Shown here: positions 45,368 through 54,674 of the stretch, piece by piece | Position numbering within the stretch: the stretch's first letter is position 1 | How the letters are laid out: the number at the start of each line of letters is the position of its first letter | Source: Geomicrobium sp. JCM 19038 | GTDB taxonomy: Bacteria; Bacillota; Bacilli; Bacillales; Marinococcaceae | Direction: 5' to 3' | Length of the DNA: 64,000 nucleotides | Assembly (NCBI RefSeq): GCF_000698125.1 | Contig: NZ_BAXA01000010.1 | Coordinates: 62,001 to 126,000 of the forward strand | Program-made: the position numbers and the translations under genes | Notes under the pieces: generated by a model | The model's database searches: none | Told to the model about the DNA's origin: nothing | Seen by the model: the letters and a program-made list of their open reading frames with translations, nothing else

Positions 45368-46558
45368 ATTGACGAACTAGACATCATGATGAACATGGAC
45401 AAAATATCTCCGAAGTTCCAAGCAATCTTTGTGACAGGCAGCCAAAAAGTTGTCGGGTACGAAGTGTTTCCGTATTACCGAGATGAAGGACAAGAGTATG
45501 AGCTCACTTCTTTTCTAAACAACCGGACGATCCCAGAAGAGTATCGTCTGGAAGTGGACCAGCACGTTCGTAGAATTGCTTTTAAAGAGCTTTCAACACT
45601 TGCACCAGGAAAGGCCATTTATGTAACAATTCGCCCAGAATTGTATACTGGAACGATTGGGGACAGCCTCGTTGAAGAACTAGAAACACTTAAAGATCAG
45701 GTTGTCCTCGGTATTCTGTTAACCGATGAATTCACGAATTGGGCAGATCAAAAGCATTTTACGTATTATTTGCAAATGAGTGGACTGCGTGTGTCGATGA
45801 AGCATACGTCCATTAAAGAGATTGCGATGTCTGATATCGTACACGTAAAGCCAGACATTATTGAAATTGATATGAACGACATCGAAGATGACGTTGCGAA
45901 CGTTCATCGCGAGCTATTACACGTCTATTCGATTGCTGCGAGCAAGATCGGTGCGTCGCTACTGTTTCAAGGGGTTGAAAGCTTTCAGCAACTTACCGAT
46001 GCGTGGAAACACGGCGCAAGGTTCGTACAAGGGAACTTTCTAGCCATGAAAAAAGAGTCGACAGCTAACAGCGAATCGTATCAAGCAGACTTAGTGAAGC
46101 ATTTCCGTTCATTCGTCTCGTTTGAGCAAAACCGGATCCAACGCTTGCTAGATTTTACAGTGTATTTAGATCGGCGAGTGTTGAGCGTTCTTGAAGAAGA
46201 GAAGACACGCTCGTACGATGATCTTGCGCTTACGATTGGGAAACGGCTCGAAGACGTTTGTTTTCGCGTATACATTGTTAATAACGATGGAGAGCAGCAA
46301 TCTGCCAATGCAGTGCAATCAGACCAGGCTTGGAAGCTAGATGAAGCGAATCGTTGGCAAAATTGGAGTTGGCGACCGTATTTCTTGGAGAACATTATTC
46401 GTATGAATGTTGATGGGAAAGGTGTATTGTCCGTATTGTATAAAGATTTGACGTCAAATGAGCACATTCGTACGTTCTCTTATCCAATTACGACTAGCGA
46501 GTATGTTTTTATAGACATTGCCTATCATTATTTGTTTGATCATGATTATGTTCACTAA
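45368..46558 (+). CDS. ykuI: YkuI-like degenerate EAL domain protein
   Basis: About 396 residues. Homology starts at IDELDIMMNMDKISPKFQAIF; a GGGGAG site (45355-45360) stands 7 bases before ATT 45368, a possible rare start; otherwise ATG 45386. The EAL core is degenerate (VVGYEVFPYYRD replaces GYEAL), and the C-terminal YkuI_C PAS-like domain is present (NWSWRPYFLENIIRM... IRTFSYPITTSEYVFIDI). As in YkuI, cyclic-di-GMP binding but no phosphodiesterase activity is expected. Confidence 0.8.
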   Translation: MDELDIMMNMDKISPKFQAIFVTGSQKVVGYEVFPYYRDEGQEYELTSFLNNRTIPEEYRLEVDQHVRRIAFKELSTLAPGKAIYVTIRPELYTGTIGDSLVEELETLKDQVVLGILLTDEFTNWADQKHFTYYLQMSGLRVSMKHTSIKEIAMSDIVHVKPDIIEIDMNDIEDDVANVHRELLHVYSIAASKIGASLLFQGVESFQQLTDAWKHGARFVQGNFLAMKKESTANSESYQADLVKHFRSFVSFEQNRIQRLLDFTVYLDRRVLSVLEEEKTRSYDDLALTIGKRLEDVCFRVYIVNNDGEQQSANAVQSDQAWKLDEANRWQNWSWRPYFLENIIRMNVDGKGVLSVLYKDLTSNEHIRTFSYPITTSEYVFIDIAYHYLFDHDYVH

Positions 46559-46706
46559 AAGAGTCATCATTTAGTGGACATTTTCAGTTTTCAGAATTTA
46601 CCTTGCATTCATTTGTTTTCTAAGCGCTTTTATGATACGATGAACATAGACAAAATTGAGTAGGTGACATATTTTAACTATAAGCCAAGAAAGCTTAGGT
46701 GGTAAC

Positions 46707-47045
46707 ATGGATAAAGTGTTTATGGATGACGTCCGTGAAAGCCCGGGTGACCACCATCTTGTGCGAACTGCCGAAGACTGTATTGCGATTTTGAAGACAG
46801 ATTTACCGTTAAATCACTTGTCACTTGATCATGACTTAGGAACAGACCAGAAGAATGGTTTTGAAGTTGTTCAATATATGATTGACCATAGACGATATGC
46901 AGAGCGGATTACGGTTCACTCCGCGAATGCCCCTGCTGGTAAGCGAATGTACGATGCGCTAACCGAAGCTAGAAGACAAGGGTCGTTCCCATATCATGTG
47001 AAGATTTATCTTCGACCTTTACCTTTAGACTGGAAACAGCATTAA
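46707..47045 (+). CDS. Cyclic-phosphate-processing receiver domain protein
   Basis: 112 residues: VFMDDVRESPGD, VRTAEDCIAIL, LNHLSLDHDLGTDQKNGFEVVQYMID and ITVHSANAPAGKRMYDAL. This is the stand-alone cREC-type receiver family with an LDDxR acidic pocket, SLDHDLG and HSxN. Comparative work links the family to processing of RNA or nucleotides with cyclic phosphate ends, often in phages and defence loci. AGGTGG upstream. Monocistronic with its own terminator. Confidence 0.75.
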   Translation: MDKVFMDDVRESPGDHHLVRTAEDCIAILKTDLPLNHLSLDHDLGTDQKNGFEVVQYMIDHRRYAERITVHSANAPAGKRMYDALTEARRQGSFPYHVKIYLRPLPLDWKQH

Positions 47046-47047
47046 GA

Positions 47048-47077
47048 AAGACTCCCTGTCTGAGGGAGTCTTTTTTT
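47048..47077 (+). terminator. Terminator after cREC gene
   Basis: AAGACTCCCT/AGGGAGTCTT stem with T7; may also serve the convergent yppG-like gene. Confidence 0.85.
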
Positions 47078-47081
47078 AGCA

Positions 47082-47422
47082 TTAAGGTCTCGTAATGAAA
47101 AAGGTTGCCAACTGTTTAATCATCGGCGTGACTTGTTGGTACGTTTTCATTGCAGTATCGACTGTTGCCATCGTTTTCTGAACGTCAATTTGCCCTTCTT
47201 GGTCAACGAACCCGTTCATTAAGCTTTTCATATTCATTTTCTTTTGTTTAGGCATTTGCCTGGGAACCCCATCGATTGAGCTGCACCGTAAGGGTGAGAC
47301 GTATACTCTGATTGAGGGTAAGGGGGCACAGAAGGTGGATAAGGTCTTGGTGGATACATATACGGCTGCTGATTGGCAAACTGTGGCGGGCGACCTTGAA
47401 CGTGTTGCGTATTCTTAAACAT
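47082..47422 (-). CDS. YppG-like protein (one frameshift)
   Basis: About 114 residues. Pro/Tyr-rich N-terminus (QPYMYPPRPYPPSVPPYPQ) and, after one added G near 47257 (GGG for GG), a C-terminal FPGQMPKQKKMNMKSLMNGFVDQEGQIDVQKTMATVDTAMKTYQQVTPMIKQL, which is the YppG tail. YppG is found in spore formers; coat association has been suggested, function unclear. Confidence 0.7.
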
Positions 47423-47547
47423 TCCATCACCACCTTTCGAAGATTAAAGTCTCGTTCTCGTTTGTACTTCTTTACTACATAGCCTATGAAAACGTGTTGT
47501 CCATCGTTCAATGGATGACTAAATTTTAACGGAAAAGGACTGAAACG

Positions 47548-48488
47548 ATGTTTATTGCAGATGGTCATTGTGACGCTACGTTGCGTCAATTTGAAGCTGA
47601 AACCCCTTCGTTTACAGAAGGGATGACAATTACTGAATCATCATTACGTGAAGGACAAGTGAATATGCAATTGTTTGCACTGTTTGCACCGGTTTATGAT
47701 GAACGCGCCGATTTATTTGACTCAGTATTGCGACAAGTCGATCACTTTTACAATTTGATCGTATCAAACGAACAAGTAGTATTTGCGCCATGTACACCGC
47801 TTACTGAGATGTCAAAAACGAGAGCGATTTTAGCGTTAGAAGGCGCAGATGGTCTCCAAGACGATTGGATGAAATGGCGATTAATGAAGCGCCTTGGTGT
47901 AGAAAGTGTTGGGCTTACGTGGAACGAGGGCAATGGGCTTGCCGCTGGTTGTATGGAAGAAAGAGGCCATGGGTTAACGAACAAAGGCCGTGAAGTCGTC
48001 ACATTTTTACGTAATGAAGGAATGATTGTAGACGGTGCGCATTTACACGATGATAGTTATTTTGAAGCGGCGTCATTAAGTGACTCGTTCTTTGTCAGTC
48101 ATGCGAATAGTCGCACAATCCACAATCATCCACGTAATCTAACAGAAGAACAGTTACGTGTAATTAAAGAGAAAAACAGCCTTGTCGGCATGACATTCTT
48201 CCCGAAATTTATAAATGGTAGTGAAAAAGCGACGTTCGCTGATTTACTTCGTCATATCGACCATATTGCCGGTTCAATTGGAAGTGATTATGTCGGGTTC
48301 GGTTCTGACTTTGATGGCATTCCTCAAAGTGTGAGTGGTCTTGAATCGCCTAGAGGCATCCTCGATTTGATCGACTATATGCAAAAGCATTATAAGGAAG
48401 ACGATGTTCGCAAATTTGCGGGTGAAAATTATCGCAGGTCTATAACGAACACGTCAAACGCAACAAGGACCGCTACCACCGTCAATGA
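47548..48488 (+). CDS. Membrane dipeptidase, peptidase M19 family (C-terminal frameshift)
   Basis: About 314 residues. DGHCDAT (zinc-binding H-x-D), LALEGADGLQ, SHANSRTIHNHPRNLTEEQLRVI and GSDFDGI are M19 hallmarks. The C-terminus is in another frame: one added T at about 48440 gives ENYRRFYNEHVKRNKD and a stop at 48488, the natural family end. Cleaves dipeptides, possibly D-amino-acid containing. ATG 47548 with GGAAAAGG upstream. Confidence 0.88.
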
Positions 48489-48595
48489 TTTGTCACAACT
48501 GTCAAAGATAAAGAGAAACTGTCAAAGACGTTGCGTGCATCCCCTGCGTGTGTGATACAATGCGTACAACTGCATGAAAGAAAGGGGATGTCATC

Positions 48596-49405
48596 TTGAA
48601 GAAGAAATGGCTAACAGGAGGCTTTGCACTCATGTTATCGGTTGGACTCGTTGCATGTGGTGATGAAGAGCAAGAGCAAAACGAAGAAACTGATGTTGAG
48701 AATGGTGAGGAACAACAAGCTTCTCCTGAAGACGAGATGCCAAATCCTGACTTTAGTGAACTACCAGAAGTCGTCGCTGAAGTAAATGGAACTGAAATTT
48801 CAAGAGATCTTTTTGAAGATCAATATATGTTCCAAATGCAACAAATGATGATGTTTGGTATGCCTATGGAAGGCGATGAATTAGACCCTGAACTATCAGA
48901 GAATATCGTACAAGGTCTTGTCGGACAAGAGTTGTTAGAGCAAGCAGCTGAAGCTGAAGGTGTCGAAGCGACGGACGACGAAATCGATGAGTACGTCTTG
49001 ATGCATTATGGACAACCAGGTATGGAAGTCGACGAGATTTACAGTTCAATTGAAGAAGAACAAGGCGTTACAGCAGATGAAGTACGTGACGATCTTAGAA
49101 CAGCCGTATCCGCTGACATGTACGCAACAAATGAAGCGGATGTTGAAGTAACTGACGAAGAAGTTGAAGAAGCTTACGAGCAAGAAGTTCAACAAATTGA
49201 AGAAATGAACGCAATGATGGAAGAACAACAAGAAGAAGCTGATGAAGAAGAAGCGCCAATGCATGAACCACAAGAAGTTCCTGAATTGGAAGAGCTAGAA
49301 GATGAGCTTCGCCAAGCATTGCAGCAAGAGAAAGAACAAGAGTATGTTTTCAACACATTAATTCCTGAACTACAAGAAGAAAACGATGTGACGATTCACA
49401 TTTAA
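48596..49405 (+). CDS. SurA N-terminal-type foldase lipoprotein, very acidic
   Basis: 269 residues from TTG 48596, AAAGGGGATG upstream. Signal peptide KKKWLTGGFALMLSVGLVACG with a lipobox. Then VVAEVNGTEISRDLFEDQYMFQMQQMMMFGM and EQAAEAEGVEATDDEIDEYV, the SurA_N/PrsA chaperone helices. No parvulin (rotamase) domain is visible. Extremely Glu/Asp-rich, as in salt- or alkali-tolerant bacteria. Likely an extracytoplasmic chaperone. Confidence 0.8.
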   Translation: MKKKWLTGGFALMLSVGLVACGDEEQEQNEETDVENGEEQQASPEDEMPNPDFSELPEVVAEVNGTEISRDLFEDQYMFQMQQMMMFGMPMEGDELDPELSENIVQGLVGQELLEQAAEAEGVEATDDEIDEYVLMHYGQPGMEVDEIYSSIEEEQGVTADEVRDDLRTAVSADMYATNEADVEVTDEEVEEAYEQEVQQIEEMNAMMEEQQEEADEEEAPMHEPQEVPELEELEDELRQALQQEKEQEYVFNTLIPELQEENDVTIHI

Positions 49406-49879
49406 GTTTACGTCAACCAGATGAGCCTAAGCTCATCTGGTTTTTTTATTGGTGTTGAACGTAGGTTTAATCAGCCTATGTGAAAAAAGTTGTAGTATAA
49501 TCGCGATTTTTGACGAAAAATAGGTTTTGAAAACAATGGATTAGGGAAAAAGTAACTGTCGGTAAAGATATTATTTTTACATAATAGATTCAATTCCAAA
49601 CCTTCAATCGCGAATTTGATGATTTTCGATGAAATGATCTCTGTTTTGTTCAAAATGGGAGAATGATGGAGCTATCATTAGAATTTAATACGCAGTGTCT
49701 GTTTAATTCATATTGAATATCGAATATCGAGTATAGGAACGTTAGAATCCATTTGAGCGAACATGATAAACAGCGTATAGTTTTGGAATATGGTGCAAAT
49801 AGCATGCACACATTGTCTTGGCCGAATTGGAAATGAAAGTATAGTGATATACTCATAAATTGTTGGAGGGGTGGATGCA
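49406..49879. other. Intergenic region and leader of opuA
   Basis: Terminator of the preceding gene at 49417-49447, then about 400 AT-rich bases without a convincing gene; minus-strand frames here lack start signals. Overlapping GAATATCGAATATCGA repeats near 49711 may be regulatory. Osmotic promoters of opuA would be expected here. Confidence 0.5.
49417..49447 (+). terminator. Terminator of SurA-N lipoprotein gene
   Basis: CCAGATGAGC/GCTCATCTGG stem with T7. Confidence 0.9.
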
Positions 49880-51076
49880 TTGTCAAAGATTAAAGTTGAG
49901 AATCTGACAAAAGTATTCGGTAAGAAGCCGAATCGAGCGCTTTCGCTATTAAGCGAAGATAAATCTAAAGCGGAAATTCTCGAAAAAACAGGGTTAACGG
50001 TAGGGGTTAACAAAGCATCATTTGAGGTGCAAGACGGTGAGATCTTCGTTATTATGGGTCTCTCAGGTAGTGGGAAGTCGACACTTGTTCGACTATTAAA
50101 CCGTCTTATTGAACCGACACAAGGTTCGGTGTACTTGAACGGAAATGACCTTGCGACGGTTGATCAGAAAACATTACGTAACATTCGTCGTAAAGATATG
50201 AGTATGGTATTCCAGAAATTTGGCTTATTCCCATTCCGTACGATACTTAGCAACGTAGAATATGGCCTTGAGATTCAAGGAGTAGAGAAGAAGCAGCGTA
50301 CTGAAAAAGCGATGGAGTCTTTAAAGCTCGTTGGCCTTGAGGGATATGAAAATAAATATCCAGACGAATTATCAGGTGGTATGCAGCAACGTGTTGGACT
50401 TGCTCGAGCGTTTGCGAATGATTCGGACGTATTGCTGATGGATGAGGCCTTTTCAGCGCTTGACCCATTAATTCGAAAAGATATGCAAGACGAATTGTTA
50501 GATCTACAAGAGACGATGAAGAAGACGATTATTTTCATCACGCATGACCTTGATGAAGCACTTCGAATTGGTGATCGCATTACGATTATGAAAGATGGAA
50601 AAATCGTTCAAATTGGAACGCCAGAAGAGATTCTTACAAATCCAGCAGATGAGTATGTTGAGAAATTCGTCGAAGATGTTGATCGTTCGAAAGTGTATAC
50701 TGCATCCAACGTCATGATGCGTCCGGAAACGGTACAACCCGAACGTGAAGGTCCAAGAGTTGCGTTGCAACGCATGCGTGAAAACGGTATATCGAGTATT
50801 TTTGCGGTGAAAAGAAACCGTGAATTGATCGGAATTGTCGATGCGAGTGACGTTCGCAAGCTCGTTGATGAGAAACAAGACGATCTTACGTCTGCCATTA
50901 AAAGAGACGCGCTAAAGGTCGTTGAAATGGATACACCGGTAAATGATGTGATTGAACTGACAGCAGAGACGAGCTACCCGATTGCGGTACTTGAAGATGG
51001 GAAGCTTAGAGGCATTATCATTCGAAGCTCAATCTTGGCTGCACTTTCTGGAAAAGAGGTGAATCTAGATGACTGA
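49880..51076 (+). CDS. opuAA: Glycine betaine/proline ABC transporter ATPase
   Basis: 398 residues. TTG 49880 preferred (GGAGGGG nine bases upstream); GTG 49871 is too near. KVFGKKPNRALSLL start, Walker A GLSGSGKST, signature LSGGMQQR, Walker B VLLMDEAFSALD, and two C-terminal CBS domains (from about residue 280) that sense ionic strength in OpuA/ProV. Powers uptake of compatible solutes. Overlaps opuAB. Confidence 0.93.
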   Translation: MSKIKVENLTKVFGKKPNRALSLLSEDKSKAEILEKTGLTVGVNKASFEVQDGEIFVIMGLSGSGKSTLVRLLNRLIEPTQGSVYLNGNDLATVDQKTLRNIRRKDMSMVFQKFGLFPFRTILSNVEYGLEIQGVEKKQRTEKAMESLKLVGLEGYENKYPDELSGGMQQRVGLARAFANDSDVLLMDEAFSALDPLIRKDMQDELLDLQETMKKTIIFITHDLDEALRIGDRITIMKDGKIVQIGTPEEILTNPADEYVEKFVEDVDRSKVYTASNVMMRPETVQPEREGPRVALQRMRENGISSIFAVKRNRELIGIVDASDVRKLVDEKQDDLTSAIKRDALKVVEMDTPVNDVIELTAETSYPIAVLEDGKLRGIIIRSSILAALSGKEVNLDD

Positions 51077-51914
51077 AGCAATTCCTAGAATTCCTCTTGA
51101 CGAATGGACAAGAAGTGTCGTTGATTGGATGACGAATGCAGACTTTATCTTTGATTCAATTGAACAAGTAATTAGTTGGATACTCCAAGGGCTATACTGG
51201 GGAATGGATCTTGTTCCTGCGCTATTATTTATTGCAATTTTAACTGCGGTAACTTACTTTTTTGCAGGCCGTAAAATTGGCCTTACAGCTTTTGTGTTTT
51301 TCGGACTATTACTCATCGTGAACCTCGGTTTCTGGGATGATATGATTACGATGTTATCACTCATACTAGCCGCAACGATCCTCTCGATTGTCATCGGTGT
51401 TCCGATTGGAATTTGGATGGCGAAGAACAATACAGTTGAAGCGATTGTAAAACCGATTCTAGACTTTATGCAAACGATGCCAGCATTTGTTTACTTGATT
51501 CCAGCTGTTGCCTTCTTTGGAATTGGTATGGAGCCAGGTGTTATTGCCTCTGTCATCTTCGGTATGCCACCAACGATTCGTTTGACGAATCTCGGAATTC
51601 GCGAAGTTTCGACAGAAGCGATTGAAGCTGCAGATGCATTCGGTTCAACAGGGACTCAAAAACTATTTAAAGTTCAACTTCCAATGGCGAAAACGACGAT
51701 TATGGCCGGTGTAAATCAGACCATTATGTTATCACTTTCAATGGTCGTTATTGCGTCAATGATCGGTGCAGATGGACTCGGGGACATTGTGTACACCGCG
51801 GTTGGACGTAATGATGTCGGTAGTGGTTTTGAGGCAGGACTTGCGATTGTTGTTGTTGCCATTATCCTCGACCGTCTAACAGCAGGATTCGGACTTCGAA
51901 AACGTAAATCATAA
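51069..51914 (+). CDS. opuAB: Glycine betaine ABC transporter permease
   Basis: 281 residues with several membrane helices and the permease EAA loop (EVSTEAIEAADAFGSTGTQKLFKVQLPMAKTTIMAGVNQTIMLSLSMVVIASMIGADGLG) typical of OpuAB/ProW. Start overlaps opuAA. Middle gene of the opuA operon. Confidence 0.93.
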   Translation: MTEAIPRIPLDEWTRSVVDWMTNADFIFDSIEQVISWILQGLYWGMDLVPALLFIAILTAVTYFFAGRKIGLTAFVFFGLLLIVNLGFWDDMITMLSLILAATILSIVIGVPIGIWMAKNNTVEAIVKPILDFMQTMPAFVYLIPAVAFFGIGMEPGVIASVIFGMPPTIRLTNLGIREVSTEAIEAADAFGSTGTQKLFKVQLPMAKTTIMAGVNQTIMLSLSMVVIASMIGADGLGDIVYTAVGRNDVGSGFEAGLAIVVVAIILDRLTAGFGLRKRKS

Positions 51915-51987
51915 CGAAATCTTCCCTAGCGCTGACAGCGTGTGGGGGGTCAAATTAACGAAAAAAAGATCTAAGGGAGCGTGTATT

Positions 51988-52944
51988 ATGAAGAAGAATT
52001 GGCAAAGAATTGGGTTTGCATCAACATTAACACTTGCACTCGTTGCAGCTGGATGTGGCACGGACGACGCAGAAGAGCAAGGCACAGCAGATGAGAACGG
52101 TGACACAGAAGCAAGTGAAGACGAAGATGACGCGGATACAGCGGGTACAAACTACGGTGAAGAGTTAGATTACACGATCACAGGAATCGACGCTGGCGCA
52201 GGGGTTGTAGCAGCGGCTGAACGTGCGATCGAAGATTACGACCTTGAAGGATGGAACGTACAGACGAGTTCTGGAGCGGCAATGACACAAGAATTGACGA
52301 GTGCCATTGAAAATGAAGAGCCAATCATCGTTACAGGGTGGACACCTCACTGGAAATTCGAAGCGTTTGACCTAAAGATCCTCGATGATCCAGAGAACTC
52401 ATTCGGTGAAGCAGAGAGCATTCACACGATTGTTCGTGAAGGACTTTCAAGTGACATGCCTGAAGCTCATGAGGTGCTTGACAACTTTGCTTGGACAGCA
52501 GAAGACATGGATGCAGTTATGTTAGAGATTCATGAAGGAACAGACGAAGTCGAAGCTGCACAAAACTGGATCGATGAAAACCAAGATGTTGTTGACGGTT
52601 GGACAGAGGGAATCTCTGAAGTTGATGGAGAAGAAATTCTACTCGCATATGTTGCTTGGGATACTGAAATCGCATCAACTAATGTCGTTGCACTTGTACT
52701 TGAGAGCCTAGGTTATGAAGTAAGCATGAGCTCAATGGAAGCAAACATCATGTTTACAGCTGTAGCGAACGGTGATGCTGATGCAATGGTTGCTGCTTGG
52801 TTACCGGGAACACATGAAGATTACCACGCACAAATGGAAGATCAGTACGAAGATCTTGGACCGAACCTTGACGGTGAAGCTGCACTTGGATTAACGGTAC
52901 CTGCATACATGGACATTGATTCAATTGAAGATCTTAAAGAGTAA
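51988..52944 (+). CDS. opuAC: Glycine betaine-binding lipoprotein
   Basis: 318 residues from ATG 51988, AAGGGAG upstream. Signal peptide with lipobox (ALVAAGC23), acidic linker, then the OpuAC fold. Aromatic box candidates include VTGWTPHW, LAYVAWDTE and VAAWLPGTHEDYH. Binds betaine outside the membrane and delivers it to OpuAB. Terminator follows. Confidence 0.93.
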   Translation: MKKNWQRIGFASTLTLALVAAGCGTDDAEEQGTADENGDTEASEDEDDADTAGTNYGEELDYTITGIDAGAGVVAAAERAIEDYDLEGWNVQTSSGAAMTQELTSAIENEEPIIVTGWTPHWKFEAFDLKILDDPENSFGEAESIHTIVREGLSSDMPEAHEVLDNFAWTAEDMDAVMLEIHEGTDEVEAAQNWIDENQDVVDGWTEGISEVDGEEILLAYVAWDTEIASTNVVALVLESLGYEVSMSSMEANIMFTAVANGDADAMVAAWLPGTHEDYHAQMEDQYEDLGPNLDGEAALGLTVPAYMDIDSIEDLKE

Positions 52945-52954
52945 TCATCTCGAT

Positions 52955-52991
52955 AAGCTAAGAAAACATTCATGTTTTCTTAGCTTTTTTT
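52955..52991 (+). terminator. Terminator of opuA operon
   Basis: AAGCTAAGAAAACAT/ATGTTTTCTTAGCTT stem with T7. Confidence 0.9.
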
Positions 52992-53049
52992 AATAGTTTT
53001 TATCGTACTGCCGATATATACAGTAGAGTGTGTATAGGAGGCAGACAAG

Positions 53050-53940
53050 ATGAGTTCCTTTTTTGATGAAACGGATTATGAAAATGAGGATTTAAATGAA
53101 TTTGAAGTCATGGTTTACCGTGCGAACGCCATTCACTTGGCCATTAACATTTTAAAAATACGAGAAATTATAACGGTGCAACCGATCACACCGACACCGA
53201 ACCGTCATCATTTTGTTGAAGGCGTGATTCAAGTCCGTGAGGAAACCATTCCAGTGATCGACGTAGGCAAAGTGTTAGACTTACCAACCCAAAACAACGA
53301 TCAAACGAAAATGATGATCGTAGAGATCAATGAGCTTACGATGGCACTATTCATTGAAGATGTGGACCGAATTGTACGTGTGAACTGGTCAAACGTGCAC
53401 AATGCCGATGAGATTGCTGCTGGCAGTGAAGCGCAAGCAACAGGAACGTTCATGTTGGAAGACAAATCGATCTTTTTGCTTGATTACGAGAAAATGATTA
53501 TGGATATTGTGAGTGAATCGTCGCTAAGCGATAACGACACACAGCGCTATGTCAGCGAGCGAGAACAGAAAGTAGTCGTAGCGATCGAAGATTCGAAAAC
53601 GATGTTAGCTGTGCTTCGTTCACAGCTCATTTCGGCGGGCTATAGAAACGTGCAGTATTTCGATGACGGTCGTAAAGCGTTTGATGCATTGCAACAACTA
53701 AACTATTGTGATTTGATCGTGACAGACTTAGAGATGCCTGGGCTTACTGGTCATCAATTAACGAAGTACGTCCGAGACGATCGCAATTATAAAGCGGTTC
53801 CGATCGTGTTATTCTCGGCTATAGAAAGCGAGAACGTCGTCGAACGAAATGATGAAGTTGGTGTTAGTGCTCAAGTGACAAAACCGAATTATGAGCAACT
53901 CATCCGAGTGATGGACCACCATGCAAACGTAAAAGCTTAA
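53050..53940 (+). CDS. cheV: Chemotaxis coupling protein CheV
   Basis: 296 residues. CheW domain (FEVMVYRANAIHLAINILKIREIITVQPITPTPNRHHFVEGVIQVREETIPVIDV) over about residues 15-160, then a receiver domain (VVVAIEDSKTMLAVLRSQLISAGY... CDLIVTDLEMPGLTGHQL, phosphoacceptor in VTDLEMPG) to the end. Couples receptors to CheA and tunes adaptation by phosphorylation. AGGAGG upstream. Confidence 0.95.
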   Translation: MSSFFDETDYENEDLNEFEVMVYRANAIHLAINILKIREIITVQPITPTPNRHHFVEGVIQVREETIPVIDVGKVLDLPTQNNDQTKMMIVEINELTMALFIEDVDRIVRVNWSNVHNADEIAAGSEAQATGTFMLEDKSIFLLDYEKMIMDIVSESSLSDNDTQRYVSEREQKVVVAIEDSKTMLAVLRSQLISAGYRNVQYFDDGRKAFDALQQLNYCDLIVTDLEMPGLTGHQLTKYVRDDRNYKAVPIVLFSAIESENVVERNDEVGVSAQVTKPNYEQLIRVMDHHANVKA

Positions 53941-53948
53941 TATACAAA

Positions 53949-53993
53949 AGCGAGTCATTGAACGAGTTGTCGTTCGATGACTCGCTTTTTTTT
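53949..53993 (+). terminator. Terminator of cheV
   Basis: AGCGAGTCAT-x-GAACGA / TCGTTC-x-ATGACTCGCT stem, T8 follows. The rest of the gap to 54244 shows no gene. Confidence 0.9.
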
Positions 53994-54244
53994 GATCATA
54001 CGTGTAATACTGTACTAAAACAGAATTTGAAATAAGGATTAACAGTAGTATAGAAGGGTGTGTAGTGTAGATGATGAGTATAGAAATTCGCACCATATGC
54101 TGATGTATAGGCATTTATTCAAATGCGCATAAGAGAAAAAAGAAAAATCCAGAATTGTTATATAAAATCGATAAAAATGGTTGACTGTATTATAACAATA
54201 TCGTACAATGAGCATACACTATTCCAAAAAGGGAGAGGAAACCT

Positions 54245-54361
54245 ATGGAAAAGACACACCGTTATCAAGAAATGAAAGAAAATAACAAAAACGAATCGAT
54301 GGAAGCACCTTCTGTTATTCAACAGATTAATGAGTACTATGAGCACGATTTCCAAGCGTAA
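54245..54361 (+). CDS. 38-residue hypothetical protein
   Basis: ATG 54245 with GGGAGAGG upstream encodes MEKTHRYQEMKENNKNESM and on to HDFQA. Polar and charged, no motif known to me. The good ribosome binding site and independent position support a real small gene; function unknown. Confidence 0.55.
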   Translation: MEKTHRYQEMKENNKNESMEAPSVIQQINEYYEHDFQA

Positions 54362-54439
54362 CACTCGTCATACGCCTCGTTGTGTGGTACAATGCTAGTC
54401 ATGTATTGATTTTACCGCATAAAGGCTAGGTGAAATTTT

Positions 54440-54628
54440 ATGGAAGAAAAAGAGAAGTTGTTTCAAATTGGTGAATCAGTGAAATACGAAGGTGAGATGA
54501 TGAAGGTCATCGCGGAATATGAGCGGACAATCGTTGCTGAATTCAACCGCTTTCCGATTCCTGAAAAAGAGGAAGAGTTCCCATTTCGTCGAATCGTCAT
54601 CAAAAAGGGAAACGTACAACGTACGTAA
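54440..54628 (+). CDS. 62-residue hypothetical protein (DUF2187-like)
   Basis: MEEKEKLFQIGESVKYEGEMMKVIAEYERTIVAEF...FRRIVIKKGNVQRT. The IGESVKYEG-x-MMKVIAEYERTIVAEF pattern suggests a small SH3-like barrel as in the DUF2187/YkvS proteins. GCTAGGTG upstream. A terminator shared with the convergent HAD gene follows. Confidence 0.6.
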   Translation: MEEKEKLFQIGESVKYEGEMMKVIAEYERTIVAEFNRFPIPEKEEEFPFRRIVIKKGNVQRT

Positions 54629-54634
54629 CACATC

Positions 54635-54671
54635 AAAAAACCATCGGTGTAATTACACCGATGGTTTTTTT
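54635..54671. terminator. Bidirectional terminator
   Basis: AAAAAACCATCGGTGT/ACACCGATGGTTTTTTT perfect stem between convergent genes. Confidence 0.92.
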
Positions 54672-54674
54672 ACG

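Noticed and set aside
49471-50013. Minus-strand frames upstream of and overlapping opuAA
   Set aside because: AT-rich, no start signals, composition unlike neighbours; partly antisense to opuAA.
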